Part shown: one piece after another, positions 27,264 to 35,784 of the stretch
Layout of the letters: every line of letters begins with the position of its first letter
Position numbering within the stretch: position 1 is the first letter of the stretch
From: Desulfolithobacter dissulfuricans
GTDB lineage: Bacteria > Desulfobacterota > Desulfobulbia > Desulfobulbales > Desulfobulbaceae
Reading direction: 5' to 3'
DNA length: 64,000 bases
NCBI RefSeq assembly: GCF_025998535.1
Contig: NZ_AP024233.1
Location: 1,525,219-1,589,218 of the forward strand
Program-made: the position numbers and the translations under genes
Notes under the pieces: model-generated
Database searches by the model: none
What the model was told of the DNA's origin: nothing
What the model saw: the letters and a program-made list of their open reading frames with translations, nothing else

Positions 27264-28448
27264 ATGAAAGTACCTCTTCTTGATTTGCAGCCGCAGATGC
27301 AGCCGCTGCGTGAAGAAATTCTGACAGCGGTCACCGCTGTCATCGATTCCACCCGCTATATCCTGGGCCCTGAGGTTGCCGGCCTGGAGGACGAGGTCGC
27401 CAGCTACTGCGGAGCGCACAGTGGCGTGGGGGTATCCAGTGGTACCGATGCCCTGCTTGTCAGCCTGATGGCCCTGGGAATCGGCCAGGGTGACCTGGTT
27501 CTGACCACGCCCTACACCTTTTTTGCCACCATGGGCTCGATCATCCGCACCGGCGCCATGCCGGTTTTCTGTGATATCGATCCTGTTTCCTTCAACATCG
27601 ATCCAGAGGCCATGGCCGAGATCCTGGAGGAGGATGCCCGGGGGGAGCGGCGGATCCGGGCGATCATGCCGGTGCACCTGTTTGGCCAGTGCGCTGCCAT
27701 GGAGCGGATTCTCGAGCTGGCCCGTCGCTACGAAGTGGCGGTCATTGAAGACGCGGCCCAGGCAATCGGGGCCGAGTATCCCATGATGACCGAACAGGGC
27801 GTTGTCTGGAAACGGGCCGGCAGCATGGGTGATACCGGTTGTTTCTCGTTTTTCCCCAGTAAAAATCTCGGCGGCATCGGTGATGGCGGCATGGTCACGA
27901 CCAACGAACCTGCCCTTGCCGGCCGGCTGCGCTCCCTGCGCAACCATGGGGCAGAGCCTAAATATTTCCATGCCAGTATCGGCGGTAATTTCCGGCTTGA
28001 TCCCATCCAGGCCACGGTGCTGCGCATCAAGCTCTCACACCTGGAGTCCTGGCACCAGGGACGACGACGCAACAGCGAAAAATATCGGCAGTACTTCTCC
28101 GATTCCGGTCTGAACGGAAGTCCGGTCCAACTGCCCGAGGCAGTGTACCGTGATTTTCCCGACGCTGCCGACCATAATTTTCACATATACAATCAGTTCA
28201 TCATCCGGGTTCCCCGGCGCGATGAGTTGCGGGCCTATCTCCAGGAGCACGAGATCGGCTGCGAGGTGTATTATCCCCTGTGTCTGCACCAGCAGGAATG
28301 TCTCAAGTCCCTCGACATGAGCACCCGACATTTTCCAGTTGCCGAGCAGGCGGCCCGCGAAAGCCTGGCCCTGCCCATCTATCCCGAACTTTCCGATGCG
28401 CAGATCCAGTATGTGGTTGAAACAATACACTCCTTTTATCATCGCTGA
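27264..28448 (+). CDS. DegT/DnrJ/EryC1/StrS-family PLP aminotransferase
   Basis: The 394-residue protein is a nucleotide-sugar type aminotransferase. It starts VPLLDLQPQMQPLREEI and has VGVSSGTDALLVSLMALGIG, the EDAAQAIGAEY aspartate region and the PLP lysine K200 in FFPSKNLGGIGDGG. The C-terminal lid EIGCEVYYPLCLHQQ matches family members that make amino sugars for LPS or other surface glycans. The exact sugar cannot be told. It follows rpoH by 48 bp and is followed 14 bp later by a TPR protein. AGAGGAAT lies before the ATG. Confidence 0.9.
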   Translation: MKVPLLDLQPQMQPLREEILTAVTAVIDSTRYILGPEVAGLEDEVASYCGAHSGVGVSSGTDALLVSLMALGIGQGDLVLTTPYTFFATMGSIIRTGAMPVFCDIDPVSFNIDPEAMAEILEEDARGERRIRAIMPVHLFGQCAAMERILELARRYEVAVIEDAAQAIGAEYPMMTEQGVVWKRAGSMGDTGCFSFFPSKNLGGIGDGGMVTTNEPALAGRLRSLRNHGAEPKYFHASIGGNFRLDPIQATVLRIKLSHLESWHQGRRRNSEKYRQYFSDSGLNGSPVQLPEAVYRDFPDAADHNFHIYNQFIIRVPRRDELRAYLQEHEIGCEVYYPLCLHQQECLKSLDMSTRHFPVAEQAARESLALPIYPELSDAQIQYVVETIHSFYHR

Positions 28449-28462
28449 AACGTGATGGCATC

Positions 28463-29806
28463 GTGAAACTCCACCTGTATAAATATGTCGGCTGCACGGC
28501 GTTGCTGCTGGTCCTGGGCCTTGGCCCTGCTCCGGCCGGTGGCGGACAGTCCGAGCCGGATCCCCCGGCAGAGGGTACCCTTGGAGTTCCGGAGAGGGAT
28601 ATCTCCTATCCCGGCCTGCTGGCTCCGGCCTGGAAACAGACCTGGGACCTGGCCCGACAGCTGGTTCGAGACCGCAAGCTGGGCGAGGCGCGGATCCAGT
28701 ACCAGCTTCTGCTTGAAAAAAAACCAGGGGTCGATGAGGCCCGCTGGGAATATACGACCATCCTTATTGAGCAGGAACATTGGGACGAGGCCGGCCGCCA
28801 GCTGGAACAGCTGCTTGAACATGACCCTGAAAACGGGAAGTATGTCCTGGCCCTGGCCCGGGTTTCACTGATGACCGGTAATTATGACCGGGCGCTGTCC
28901 CTGTATGGCCAGTTCTATGAACGCAATCCAGACAGTCCCAGGGCGGTCAATGCCCTGCATGGACTGGTCACGGTGCTGGAGCGGCAAAAGCGTCCTGAGA
29001 TGGTGCTGCCGCTGGTGGAACAGCTCATGCTGCGCGAACCGGAAAACAGTGCTTTGCAGCTCAAGGCGGCTCGGCTGGCCCTGGAGCTTGACAAGGTGGA
29101 GCGGGCCCGGAACCTGCTGCAGGCACTTCGTCTCAAAGAGCCGGATAATCCCGAGGTCATCGGCCTGCTGGCCAGGGCCGCGGATCGTCTTGGCCTGGTC
29201 GGGGAAGCGGCCCTCTGGTACCAGGTCTTGGTGGGTCTGGAGCCGGAAAACCGGCAGGCAAACAGGTGGCTGCTCGAGTATTACCACGACCTGAACCGGC
29301 CGGCCATGGAACTCCGCCACGTGGAGACCCTTTTAAAAGGAAGTCCTGATGACGCATCACTTCTTGAGCGGGCTGGTGTTCTGAATATGGAGCTGGGGCA
29401 GACCGGAAGGGCCCTTGATTATTTCCATTTCGCTCAGATGCTCGATCCGGACAGTGAACGGCTTGCCGGGGAAAAGAAAAAAGCCGAGGAAAAACTGGCC
29501 CGGGAACTGGTGGCGCTGGTGGAGAATCGCGGAGCCGACATGCTGTGGGCCGACCTGGACCGGATCACTTCTGACCGGATCGGGGTCTACCGGGCCATGG
29601 CCGAGCTGCTGCAGGCGCAGGGCAAGCAGGAGGAACGGATCGCTGTTCTGCGGATACTCTTTCTTGAAAACGGTCTCACTGCAGCTGAATGCTGCGACCT
29701 GGCACGTCTGCTCCTTGAACGCGGTCAGGGGCCGGTGCCGGACTGCTGCGAACCTGCTGCAAACAGACCCGGTGAGGGATTGGAGAACCATAACAGAACT
29801 CCTTGA
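28463..29806 (+). CDS. Secreted tetratricopeptide-repeat protein
   Basis: The 447-residue product starts with GTG and has a short basic N-terminus and a hydrophobic segment ending PAPAGGG, so it probably enters the periplasm. From about residue 55 on it is a series of helical TPR units, with repeated patterns such as LGEARIQYQLLLEKKP, WDEAGRQLEQLLEHDPENG and YDRALSLYGQFYERNPDS. TPR proteins are scaffolds, and the partner is unknown. It is next to the aminotransferase and could belong to the same surface-polysaccharide or envelope function, which is inference. The start has no clear ribosome site, so coupling to the upstream gene is likely. Confidence 0.75.
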   Translation: MKLHLYKYVGCTALLLVLGLGPAPAGGGQSEPDPPAEGTLGVPERDISYPGLLAPAWKQTWDLARQLVRDRKLGEARIQYQLLLEKKPGVDEARWEYTTILIEQEHWDEAGRQLEQLLEHDPENGKYVLALARVSLMTGNYDRALSLYGQFYERNPDSPRAVNALHGLVTVLERQKRPEMVLPLVEQLMLREPENSALQLKAARLALELDKVERARNLLQALRLKEPDNPEVIGLLARAADRLGLVGEAALWYQVLVGLEPENRQANRWLLEYYHDLNRPAMELRHVETLLKGSPDDASLLERAGVLNMELGQTGRALDYFHFAQMLDPDSERLAGEKKKAEEKLARELVALVENRGADMLWADLDRITSDRIGVYRAMAELLQAQGKQEERIAVLRILFLENGLTAAECCDLARLLLERGQGPVPDCCEPAANRPGEGLENHNRTP

Positions 29807-29920
29807 TGGGTACTGCCGGCTATCGGCTTTAGTTCTGGCTCACGATTTATTTTTTTATTTTATTTTATTCTAACTTTTAATTTACAACTTGTTTGTACGG
29901 GAATACAGGAGGACAGGACA

Positions 29921-30406
29921 ATGGTAGAACGAATTCCGATGTCAAAGACCGGACATCAGCGTCTTCGTGAGGAGCTTGACCGGCTTGAGCGCGTGGACCG
30001 GCATGAGGTGGTCAAGGCCATCGAGATTGCCCGGGCCCATGGTGACCTCAGCGAAAACGCCGAGTACCATGCGGCCAAGGAACGTCAGGGAATGATCGAA
30101 GGTCGGATCATGGAGCTCAAGGATAAACTGGGCCGGGCCGAGGTTATCGACTGCTCGCAGGTTCGCTGCGACAAGGCGGTCTTCGGTACGGTGGTGACCC
30201 TGATGGACATGGACACGGACGAGGAGGTAACCTACCAGCTCCTGGGTCCGGAAGAGGCGGATGTGAAAAAAGGCTCTATTTCAGTGCTCTCTCCCCTGGG
30301 CCGCTCCATCCTGGGCAAGGAGATCGGTGACGAGGTGGTGACCAAGACGCCCGGCGGAGTGCGTGAATTCGAGGTGGTCGATATCAAGCCCGCACCGGTG
30401 GAGTAG
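29921..30406 (+). CDS. greA: Transcription elongation factor GreA
   Basis: The 161-residue protein has the Gre coiled-coil finger with GDLSENAEYHAAKERQ and the globular C-terminal domain ending SPLGRSILGKEIGDEVVTKTPGG. Gre factors enter the secondary channel of RNA polymerase and promote cleavage of backtracked RNA. The acidic residues at the finger tip (Asp and Glu in GDLSENAE) are intact. AGGAGG precedes the ATG. An AT-rich tract (29845-29895) upstream probably holds the promoter. Confidence 0.95.
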   Translation: MVERIPMSKTGHQRLREELDRLERVDRHEVVKAIEIARAHGDLSENAEYHAAKERQGMIEGRIMELKDKLGRAEVIDCSQVRCDKAVFGTVVTLMDMDTDEEVTYQLLGPEEADVKKGSISVLSPLGRSILGKEIGDEVVTKTPGGVREFEVVDIKPAPVE

Positions 30407-30418
30407 GGGAGGGGAGGC

Positions 30419-31024
30419 TCAGCCCTCAGGTTTTTTCTCCCCGGGGGCCAGAATGCCGAGTTGAAAGATATCGGTTACCTGCTTGGCCGTTTCCTCGACC
30501 GTATACTCAGTTTCCAGATTCAGGTTCCATATCCTGGCTATTTCGTCCAGGGCCCCGAATATCGCCCTCTTGGCGATACCGGGCAGGATGTCTTTGCGAA
30601 AGACATTTTCTTCCTGCCCTTTTTTTATGATCGATGAGACAATATTGACGTATTCGCTGAACTTGTTGTTGCGGTAATCGCGGATCAGCTTGTTGGTCTG
30701 TCTGAGCTCGATCTGAATCACCTCGGCCAGGTTGCGGTTTTTCTTCATCTCCGTCAGGTGTTTGGTGATGAAGATTTCCAACATCCGCCGGGGATCGTCT
30801 TCCTTGGCCAGCAGGGTGGTCATCTGATCGACAAGACGGCCGATTTCCTGTTCGAATACCGAAATCAGGATGTCAAATTTATTGTTAAAATAAAGATAGA
30901 TCGTGCCGTCTGCCACCTTGGCTTCCTTGGCAATGTCGGAAATCCGGGCATTGAAAAAACCTTTTTTGGCAAAGACCTTAGTGGCGGCACGAATGATTTT
31001 GCCGTGTTTGTCTACTGATTTCAT
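30419..31024 (-). CDS. TetR/AcrR-family transcriptional regulator
   Basis: The 201-residue protein has the N-terminal TetR helix-turn-helix: KIIRAATKVFAKKGFFNARISDIAKEAKVADGTIYLYF, split here only by reading positions 8-45. The ligand-binding C-terminal domain begins near residue 80 and resembles the family that regulates fatty-acid metabolism, for example FadR of Bacillus or related repressors. The ligand is not determinable. A 6-bp inverted repeat GAATGA/TCATTC lies 34 bp upstream and is a likely self-operator. The gene converges with greA. Confidence 0.88.
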   Translation of the reverse strand: MKSVDKHGKIIRAATKVFAKKGFFNARISDIAKEAKVADGTIYLYFNNKFDILISVFEQEIGRLVDQMTTLLAKEDDPRRMLEIFITKHLTEMKKNRNLAEVIQIELRQTNKLIRDYRNNKFSEYVNIVSSIIKKGQEENVFRKDILPGIAKRAIFGALDEIARIWNLNLETEYTVEETAKQVTDIFQLGILAPGEKKPEG

Positions 31025-31479
31025 TATGTTATGTCAGTGGGAGATGAAGACGATAATGAATGAGTGTTCATTCTTTAAACTAACAGAGTGGTTTGTCAGG
31101 TGTCAAGTAAAAGAGAAATTGATGACATCGTGAAGTGATTTTTCCGTTTTCAGGGCGGTCTTGGGGGCTCCGGTGTTGAGTGTGCCTCCGGTTTCTGCTA
31201 CATTGCCCCGAAACAGTGATCAGAAGAGGGCAGAAGAGATCTGGGGGTTTCTCCTGGAGGCCGGGAGGGAGATGCGCTCTGTCGCATGGCCTGACCGGGC
31301 TGAGCATAGGAGCGTAACAGACTCCGGAGGTGCTGGCAGTAAAACCTCTTTTCTTCCGGCCATCTTTCAGGGCTGGCCGGGGACAGAGTTCCTCCTGAGG
31401 TTCTTTTTTCTTCTGGTCTGAGGCGCCCGCGGACAGAGATGGATGAGGCGGGTAACATAATGCATGGAGGGAGATATAT
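31025..31479. other. Intergenic region between tetR and purDE
   Basis: No gene is seen in these 455 bp between divergent genes. Contents are the putative TetR operator, a perfect stem CCGGCCA/TGGCCGG (31356-31362 and 31374-31380, 11-nt loop), and a short CCTC-CT-GAGG stem near 31393-31402 followed by TTCTTTTTTCTT. The last could be a terminator or attenuator ahead of the purine gene. GGAGGGAG lies just before the purDE ATG. Confidence 0.4.
31058..31073. promoter_or_regulatory. Putative TetR-family operator
   Basis: GAATGA-gtgt-TCATTC is a perfect inverted repeat with 6-bp arms and a 4-bp spacer, 34 bp upstream of the tetR start codon. The arrangement fits TetR-type operators and autoregulation. 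Confidence 0.6.
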
Positions 31480-33252
31480 ATGAAGGTTCTGGTAATCGGC
31501 TCCGGTGGCCGGGAACACGCGCTGGTATGGAAACTGCGCCAGTCGGAAAAGGTTAAACAGATCTACTGCGCCCCGGGTAATGCCGGTATTCGGCGACAGG
31601 CGGACTGCATCGATATCGCGGCCAACGATCTTCAGGGGCTGCTTGCGTTTGCCCTCAAGGAAAAGATAGATCTCACGGTGGTCGGCCCTGAAGATCCCCT
31701 GACTCTGGGTATCGTCGATCTGTTTGAGGAGAACGGGTTGCGCATTTTCGGGCCCAGCAAACAGGCGGCTGAACTGGAAGGGTCCAAGGTGTTCACCAAG
31801 AACTTTCTGAAAAAATACAACATCCCCAGCGCGTCCTACAAGGTGTTCACCAAACGCGGAGCTGCCAGAAAATATATCGACAAGATCGGTGCTCCCTGCG
31901 TGGTGAAGGCCGACGGCCTGGCCGCCGGCAAGGGGGTTATCGTGGCCCATACCAAGGCCGAGGCCAAGAAGGCCGTGGACCTGATCATGAAGGACAAGGC
32001 TTTTGGCGAGGCCGGCAACCAGGTGATCATTGAGGAGTTTCTCACCGGTGAAGAGGCCTCGTTCATCGCCTTTACCGATGGCAAGACGGTTCTTCCCCTG
32101 CCGTCCTCTCAGGATCACAAGGCCATTTTCGAAGGCGACCGGGGTCCCAATACCGGTGGTATGGGCGCCTATTCACCGGCTCCTGTGGTTACCAGGGAGC
32201 TTGAGATGCGGATCATGAACGAGGTGATGCTGCCTACCATCCGTGGGATGGAGGCCGAAGGGCGGCCTTATAAGGGCATGCTTTATGCCGGGATGATGAT
32301 CAACGGCGATCGGATGGATGTGCTGGAATTCAACTGCCGTTTCGGCGATCCCGAATGCCAGCCGCTGATGATGCGGCTCAAGTCAGACCTGGTAGAGATC
32401 TTCGAGGCAGCCATCGATGAGCGGCTGGAAGAGGTTGAGCTGGAGATCGATCCCCGGCCGGCGGTCTGCGTGGTCATGGCTTCCCAGGGATATCCTGGAA
32501 AATATGTGACAGGCAAACCTATCACCGGGTTTGTCAAGGCCTCCCACATGAAGAATGTCATGGTCTTCCATGCAGGAACCGCCATCAAGAACCGGCGCAC
32601 CGTCACTGCCGGTGGCCGGGTCCTTGGCGTGACCGCCATTGGCCAGGATATCGCCAGTGCGATCAAGACTGCCTACGAGGCTGTCGGGGTTATCCACTGG
32701 GACGGCTGTTACTACCGCCGCGACATCGGCTACAAGGCCCTGCAGAGAATGCGGAAAAAAGATGCACCGGCGGTGGCCATTGTCATGGGCAGCGATTCGG
32801 ACCTGCCGGTCATGGAGGCGGCGGCCGACTTTCTCAGCTCGGTGGACATCAAGCATAAGCTCATGATCTCCTCGGCTCACCGCACCCCGGACGCGGCGGC
32901 TAGCTTTGCGAAAAACGCCAGGGACGAAGGAATCAAGGTGATCATCGCCGGTGCCGGCATGGCAGCCCATCTGGCCGGCGTGCTCGCCTCCCATACCACG
33001 CTGCCGGTGATCGGCGTACCCATTGACGCCTCGCCCTTGAACGGTCTGGACGCCCTGCTCTCAACGGTCCAGATGCCCCCGGGCATTCCGGTGGCCACCA
33101 TGGGGATCGGTAAGGCAGGGGCCAGGAATGCCGCGGTCCTTGCGGCCAGGATCCTTGGGCTTGAAGATCAGAAGATCGCTGCGGCCCTGGAGCAGTTCAG
33201 CCGCGAGATGGCCGAACAGGTGAGCCGGAAAAACGAAGCTCTTGGCAGGTGA
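31480..33252 (+). CDS. purD-purE: Fused phosphoribosylamine-glycine ligase and N5-CAIR mutase (PurD-PurE)
   Basis: The 590-residue protein joins two purine-synthesis enzymes. Residues 1 to about 425 are PurD, with GSGGREHAL, the ATP-grasp core (DGLAAGKG, TGGMGAYSPAP, EFNCRFGDPECQ) and the terminal GVLGVTAIG-type domain; it ligates glycine to phosphoribosylamine. Residues from about 430 are PurE, with VMGSDSDLPVM at 434-444 and SSAHRTPD near 464-471; it rearranges N5-CAIR to CAIR. No stop or start interrupts the junction at YKALQRMRKKDAP. PurD is normally about 425 residues and PurE 160, so both are complete. The next gene overlaps it by 4 bp. Confidence 0.92.
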   Translation: MKVLVIGSGGREHALVWKLRQSEKVKQIYCAPGNAGIRRQADCIDIAANDLQGLLAFALKEKIDLTVVGPEDPLTLGIVDLFEENGLRIFGPSKQAAELEGSKVFTKNFLKKYNIPSASYKVFTKRGAARKYIDKIGAPCVVKADGLAAGKGVIVAHTKAEAKKAVDLIMKDKAFGEAGNQVIIEEFLTGEEASFIAFTDGKTVLPLPSSQDHKAIFEGDRGPNTGGMGAYSPAPVVTRELEMRIMNEVMLPTIRGMEAEGRPYKGMLYAGMMINGDRMDVLEFNCRFGDPECQPLMMRLKSDLVEIFEAAIDERLEEVELEIDPRPAVCVVMASQGYPGKYVTGKPITGFVKASHMKNVMVFHAGTAIKNRRTVTAGGRVLGVTAIGQDIASAIKTAYEAVGVIHWDGCYYRRDIGYKALQRMRKKDAPAVAIVMGSDSDLPVMEAAADFLSSVDIKHKLMISSAHRTPDAAASFAKNARDEGIKVIIAGAGMAAHLAGVLASHTTLPVIGVPIDASPLNGLDALLSTVQMPPGIPVATMGIGKAGARNAAVLAARILGLEDQKIAAALEQFSREMAEQVSRKNEALGR

Positions 33253-33890
33253 AGAACCGGGCAACTGCCAAGCAGCTTGAGCAGGCGGTTTCGGTCCTCA
33301 GGCAGGGAGGGGTGGTTGCCTTTCCCACCGAGACCTACTATGGCCTGGCTGTGGATCCATTCAATGACCGGGCCCTGGAGAGTCTTTTTACCCTCAAGAA
33401 ACGGGCTGGCGACAAGCCGGTGCTGGTCCTGGTCCGGGAGCCGGGGGAAATCAAATCTCTGGTGGCCTCGGTCCCGCCGGTCTATGAACAGCTGATTTCG
33501 CTGTTCTGGCCCGGCCCCCTGACCCTGGTCTTTCCCGCCCGTCCGTCGCTGTCGCACTGGCTGACGGGTGGGACCGGTACCATCGGCATCAGGCAGTCAC
33601 CCCATCCGGTGGCCCTGGCCCTGGTCACAGCCTTTGGTGGCCCGATAACCGCCACCAGTGCGAACATATCCGGTCTGCCGCCAGCCTGTTCGGCTGACAT
33701 GGTCCGGGCCGGTTTTGGCGCCCAGCCTGATTTTATCCTGGATGGCGGCCGCACCACCGGCAGCGGCGGCTCCACCCTGGTCGGCCTGGACCGGGAGGAA
33801 CAACTGTGGTGTCTGCGTGAAGGCATGCTTCCGCTGGAGACGATCAACAGGCAGATCTACCCCCGGAGGGTTCGCAGGCCGGCTCAGTAG
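33249..33890 (+). CDS. L-threonylcarbamoyladenylate synthase (Sua5/YrdC family)
   Basis: The 213-residue protein is a YrdC-domain enzyme that makes threonylcarbamoyl-AMP for the t6A modification of ANN-decoding tRNAs. Conserved parts are the GGVVAFPTETYYGLAVDPF start, KKRAGDKPVLVLV, LFWPGPLTLVF, and TATSANISG. It lacks the extra C-terminal domain of Sua5, so it is the short TsaC type. It starts with a GTG that overlaps the stop of purDE (GTGA), which suggests translational coupling. Confidence 0.92.
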   Translation: MKNRATAKQLEQAVSVLRQGGVVAFPTETYYGLAVDPFNDRALESLFTLKKRAGDKPVLVLVREPGEIKSLVASVPPVYEQLISLFWPGPLTLVFPARPSLSHWLTGGTGTIGIRQSPHPVALALVTAFGGPITATSANISGLPPACSADMVRAGFGAQPDFILDGGRTTGSGGSTLVGLDREEQLWCLREGMLPLETINRQIYPRRVRRPAQ

Positions 33891-34060
33891 GATGATCCCG
33901 GTGCAAGTCCTGGCCGGTGAAACAGGGGGAGGCCGGTAACGCGGCAGGGGATGTCTTGTTATGAAATCCGTTTCCGAAGGACCGGCCCAGGATGGTCAGG
34001 AATCGGGACTTTCAGAAACCTGATGGTTTCTTGAATCAACTTAAGACGGCAGGAGAGGGG

Positions 34061-34384
34061 ATGGCTGATCTACAATGGAACAGGGATTTTGCCCTGGAAC
34101 AGACCGGCGGGGATGAGGAGCTGCTCGAAGAGCTTCTGGAGTTGTTTACCATATCATCGGCCGGAGACCTCGAAGAACTCAAAGCCGCCGTGGCCGCCGA
34201 GGATCCGGAAGAGGTGATCAAAGCCGCCCACAGCATCAAGGGCGCATCGGCCAGCCTCGGGATCGAGGCGATCCGGGAACTGGCCCTGGCCATGGAGGAG
34301 GATGCCCGGCAGGGTTCGATTGGTGTTGCCAGGAGCCGCCTGGCCGAGCTGGAAGACTTGCTTGCCCTGGTGCAGAGGATATAG
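34061..34384 (+). CDS. Orphan histidine-phosphotransfer (HPt) domain protein
   Basis: The 107-residue protein is a single HPt four-helix domain. It has the phospho-accepting histidine motif AAHSIKGASASLG and flanking acidic helices (EELLELFTISSAGDLEELK). It would relay phosphate between a hybrid kinase receiver and a response regulator. The ATG at 34061 is preceded by AGGAGAG, so I prefer it to an upstream in-frame ATG at 33992. No kinase or regulator is adjacent; the nearest hybrid kinase in this window is at 51001-53631, and the pairing is only a guess. Confidence 0.87.
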   Translation: MADLQWNRDFALEQTGGDEELLEELLELFTISSAGDLEELKAAVAAEDPEEVIKAAHSIKGASASLGIEAIRELALAMEEDARQGSIGVARSRLAELEDLLALVQRI

Positions 34385-34394
34385 CCGTACCGAT

Positions 34395-34442
34395 AAAAAA
34401 ACGGGCCGGACTGTTCAACAGCAGAGAAACAGCCAGGCCCGT
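34395..34442 (-). terminator. Rho-independent terminator after the seleno-rhodanese gene
   Basis: ACGGGCC (34401-34407) pairs with GGCCCGT (34436-34442). A nested CTGTT/AACAG pair lies inside, and read on the minus strand the stem is followed by TTTTTT (34400-34395). It lies about 30 bp past the stop of the rhodanese gene. Confidence 0.78.
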
Positions 34443-34470
34443 CGGGATTTACGGATATGAAAGCAACTAC

Positions 34471-35784
34471 TTACTCTTCGATGTCACATTCCGTCCCTTC
34501 GCATTCCACCTCGGCTACCAGGAAGCTGGCCTTGTAACCATGCTTTTTCAGCTCCTGGGCGGCCATGTCGGCCCGGGCGCCGGTGGTGCAGTGGACAAAG
34601 ATCTCCTTGTCTTTGGGAAGTTCACCGAGCCGGCTGCTGAGCTCATCGAGCGGGATATGAATGGCTTTGGCAAATTTCCCCTCGGCCGCTTCCTCGCGTG
34701 TCCGGACATCGAGAATCGCCACGTTCCTGAGCTGACCTGCGACAGCTTTTTCAAACCGGGCCAGCGACACCTCTCCCTTGCCTGGCTTGCGCTGCCATCT
34801 TATCTCGGTCACCACCGGGCCCTGTTCCAGGGTGCCGCCTGAATTGACCCATCCCTCAATGCCACCGGGTACCAGGGATACTTTCTTGAAACCTTCCTGG
34901 CGCAGCAGTCTCCAGGCCCTGGCCGCTTCCTTCTCCCGGTCACTGTAGAGGACAACAGGTGCCTTGAGCGGAATTTCAGACATCATATCCTTGAGACTGG
35001 ACGCCGGAATGGACACGGAACGTGGAATACGGCCGGTCCGATCCTTGTCTGCATCACGCAGGTCGATGAGAACAATGTTTCCTTTGCTGATAAACTCGCG
35101 CCCTGCATAGGTCGGATATCCGGCCTTTGCCCACCCCGGCTCGCCAGCGAGCAGAACGCGGATGTTGGTATAGCCCAGTTTCTTCGCCAGACCGGCGGAT
35201 TTGGTGGACATACCTCAGGTGGGGCCCCCGCAGTAGAAGATAAGCTGGCGATCCTTGTCCGGTGGCAGCAGGGAAGCCATTTCTTTCGCCTTGTCCACCG
35301 GGATGGAGATCGCCCCGGGAAGGTGCGAGGCCTGGTAGCGTTTGGCCGGCCTGGAATCGATCAGGACAACATCTTTCCTGTCATCGAGCATGGCCTTGAG
35401 TTCGGCCGGTTTGATTTCGCTGACCCCGGCCGGCAGCTTGGCCAGCTTGGGCTTGATGGACAGGGCGTAGAGATCCTTGACCCGTTTTTCGCAGTTAATG
35501 ATGGCGGCGTGGCCCTTGACAGCAAAATCGAGCCCCTTGGTCCGGTCATCGAACTTGACCATGACCGTCTTGCTCTTGGCTCCCTTGCCCACCTTGATGG
35601 AAATGGTTCTGGCCTTGTTGGACCTGCCGACCACCTTGCCCTTCAGGACCTTGTCGCCCACCTTTGCCACGGTGGCCGGGGCTTGGCTTGCCGTGTCCTG
35701 TCCAGACTTGGGTTGAACGCAGCCATAGGTGAGCAGCGAAACCATGATGCACAGGGGCGCCAGTCGGCGCAGGGACTTTTTCAT
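34471..35784 (-). CDS. Three-domain rhodanese lipoprotein with in-frame TGA, probable selenoprotein
   Basis: Read through a single TGA (35217-35215), this frame gives 437 residues. It begins MKKSLRRL with a signal ending in lipobox TYGC at about 18-21 and a small beta-rich domain to about 110. Rhodanese domain 1 follows, whose loop reads FYCGGPT-U-GMSTKSA with Sec at 190; homologues usually have Cys there. Domain 2 has YSDREKEA and lacks the catalytic Cys. Domain 3 has HCTTGARA with Cys. The two open frames on either side of the TGA are in the same phase and split one domain in the middle of its active-site loop. GGAGG precedes the ATG. A sulfur-transfer role in the envelope is inference; the alternative is two separate proteins. 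Confidence 0.85.
35177..35217 (-). promoter_or_regulatory. Sec codon and candidate bacterial SECIS hairpin
   Basis: UGA occupies 35217-35215. Twenty-one nucleotides later a loop GGUCU (35193-35189) is closed by the perfect stem CGCC/GGCG (35197-35194 and 35188-35185). A C.A mismatch, a U-A pair and a lower CCA/UGG pairing extend it. The GGUCU loop equals the one I recall from the E. coli fdhF element, and the distance fits bacterial SECIS elements, which recruit SelB. Confidence 0.75.

Noticed and set aside
33895-33925. Sequence CCCGGTGCAAGTCCTGG, reminiscent of part of a cobalamin riboswitch
   Set aside because: The other conserved segments of that riboswitch are missing, and the following gene (an HPt protein) is not related to cobalamin.
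35209-35217. The ATG at 35211 considered as the start of a separate rhodanese gene
   Set aside because: It would begin in the middle of a rhodanese domain just after the active-site loop, has no good ribosome site, and shares the frame with the upstream gene; readthrough at the TGA explains the data better.
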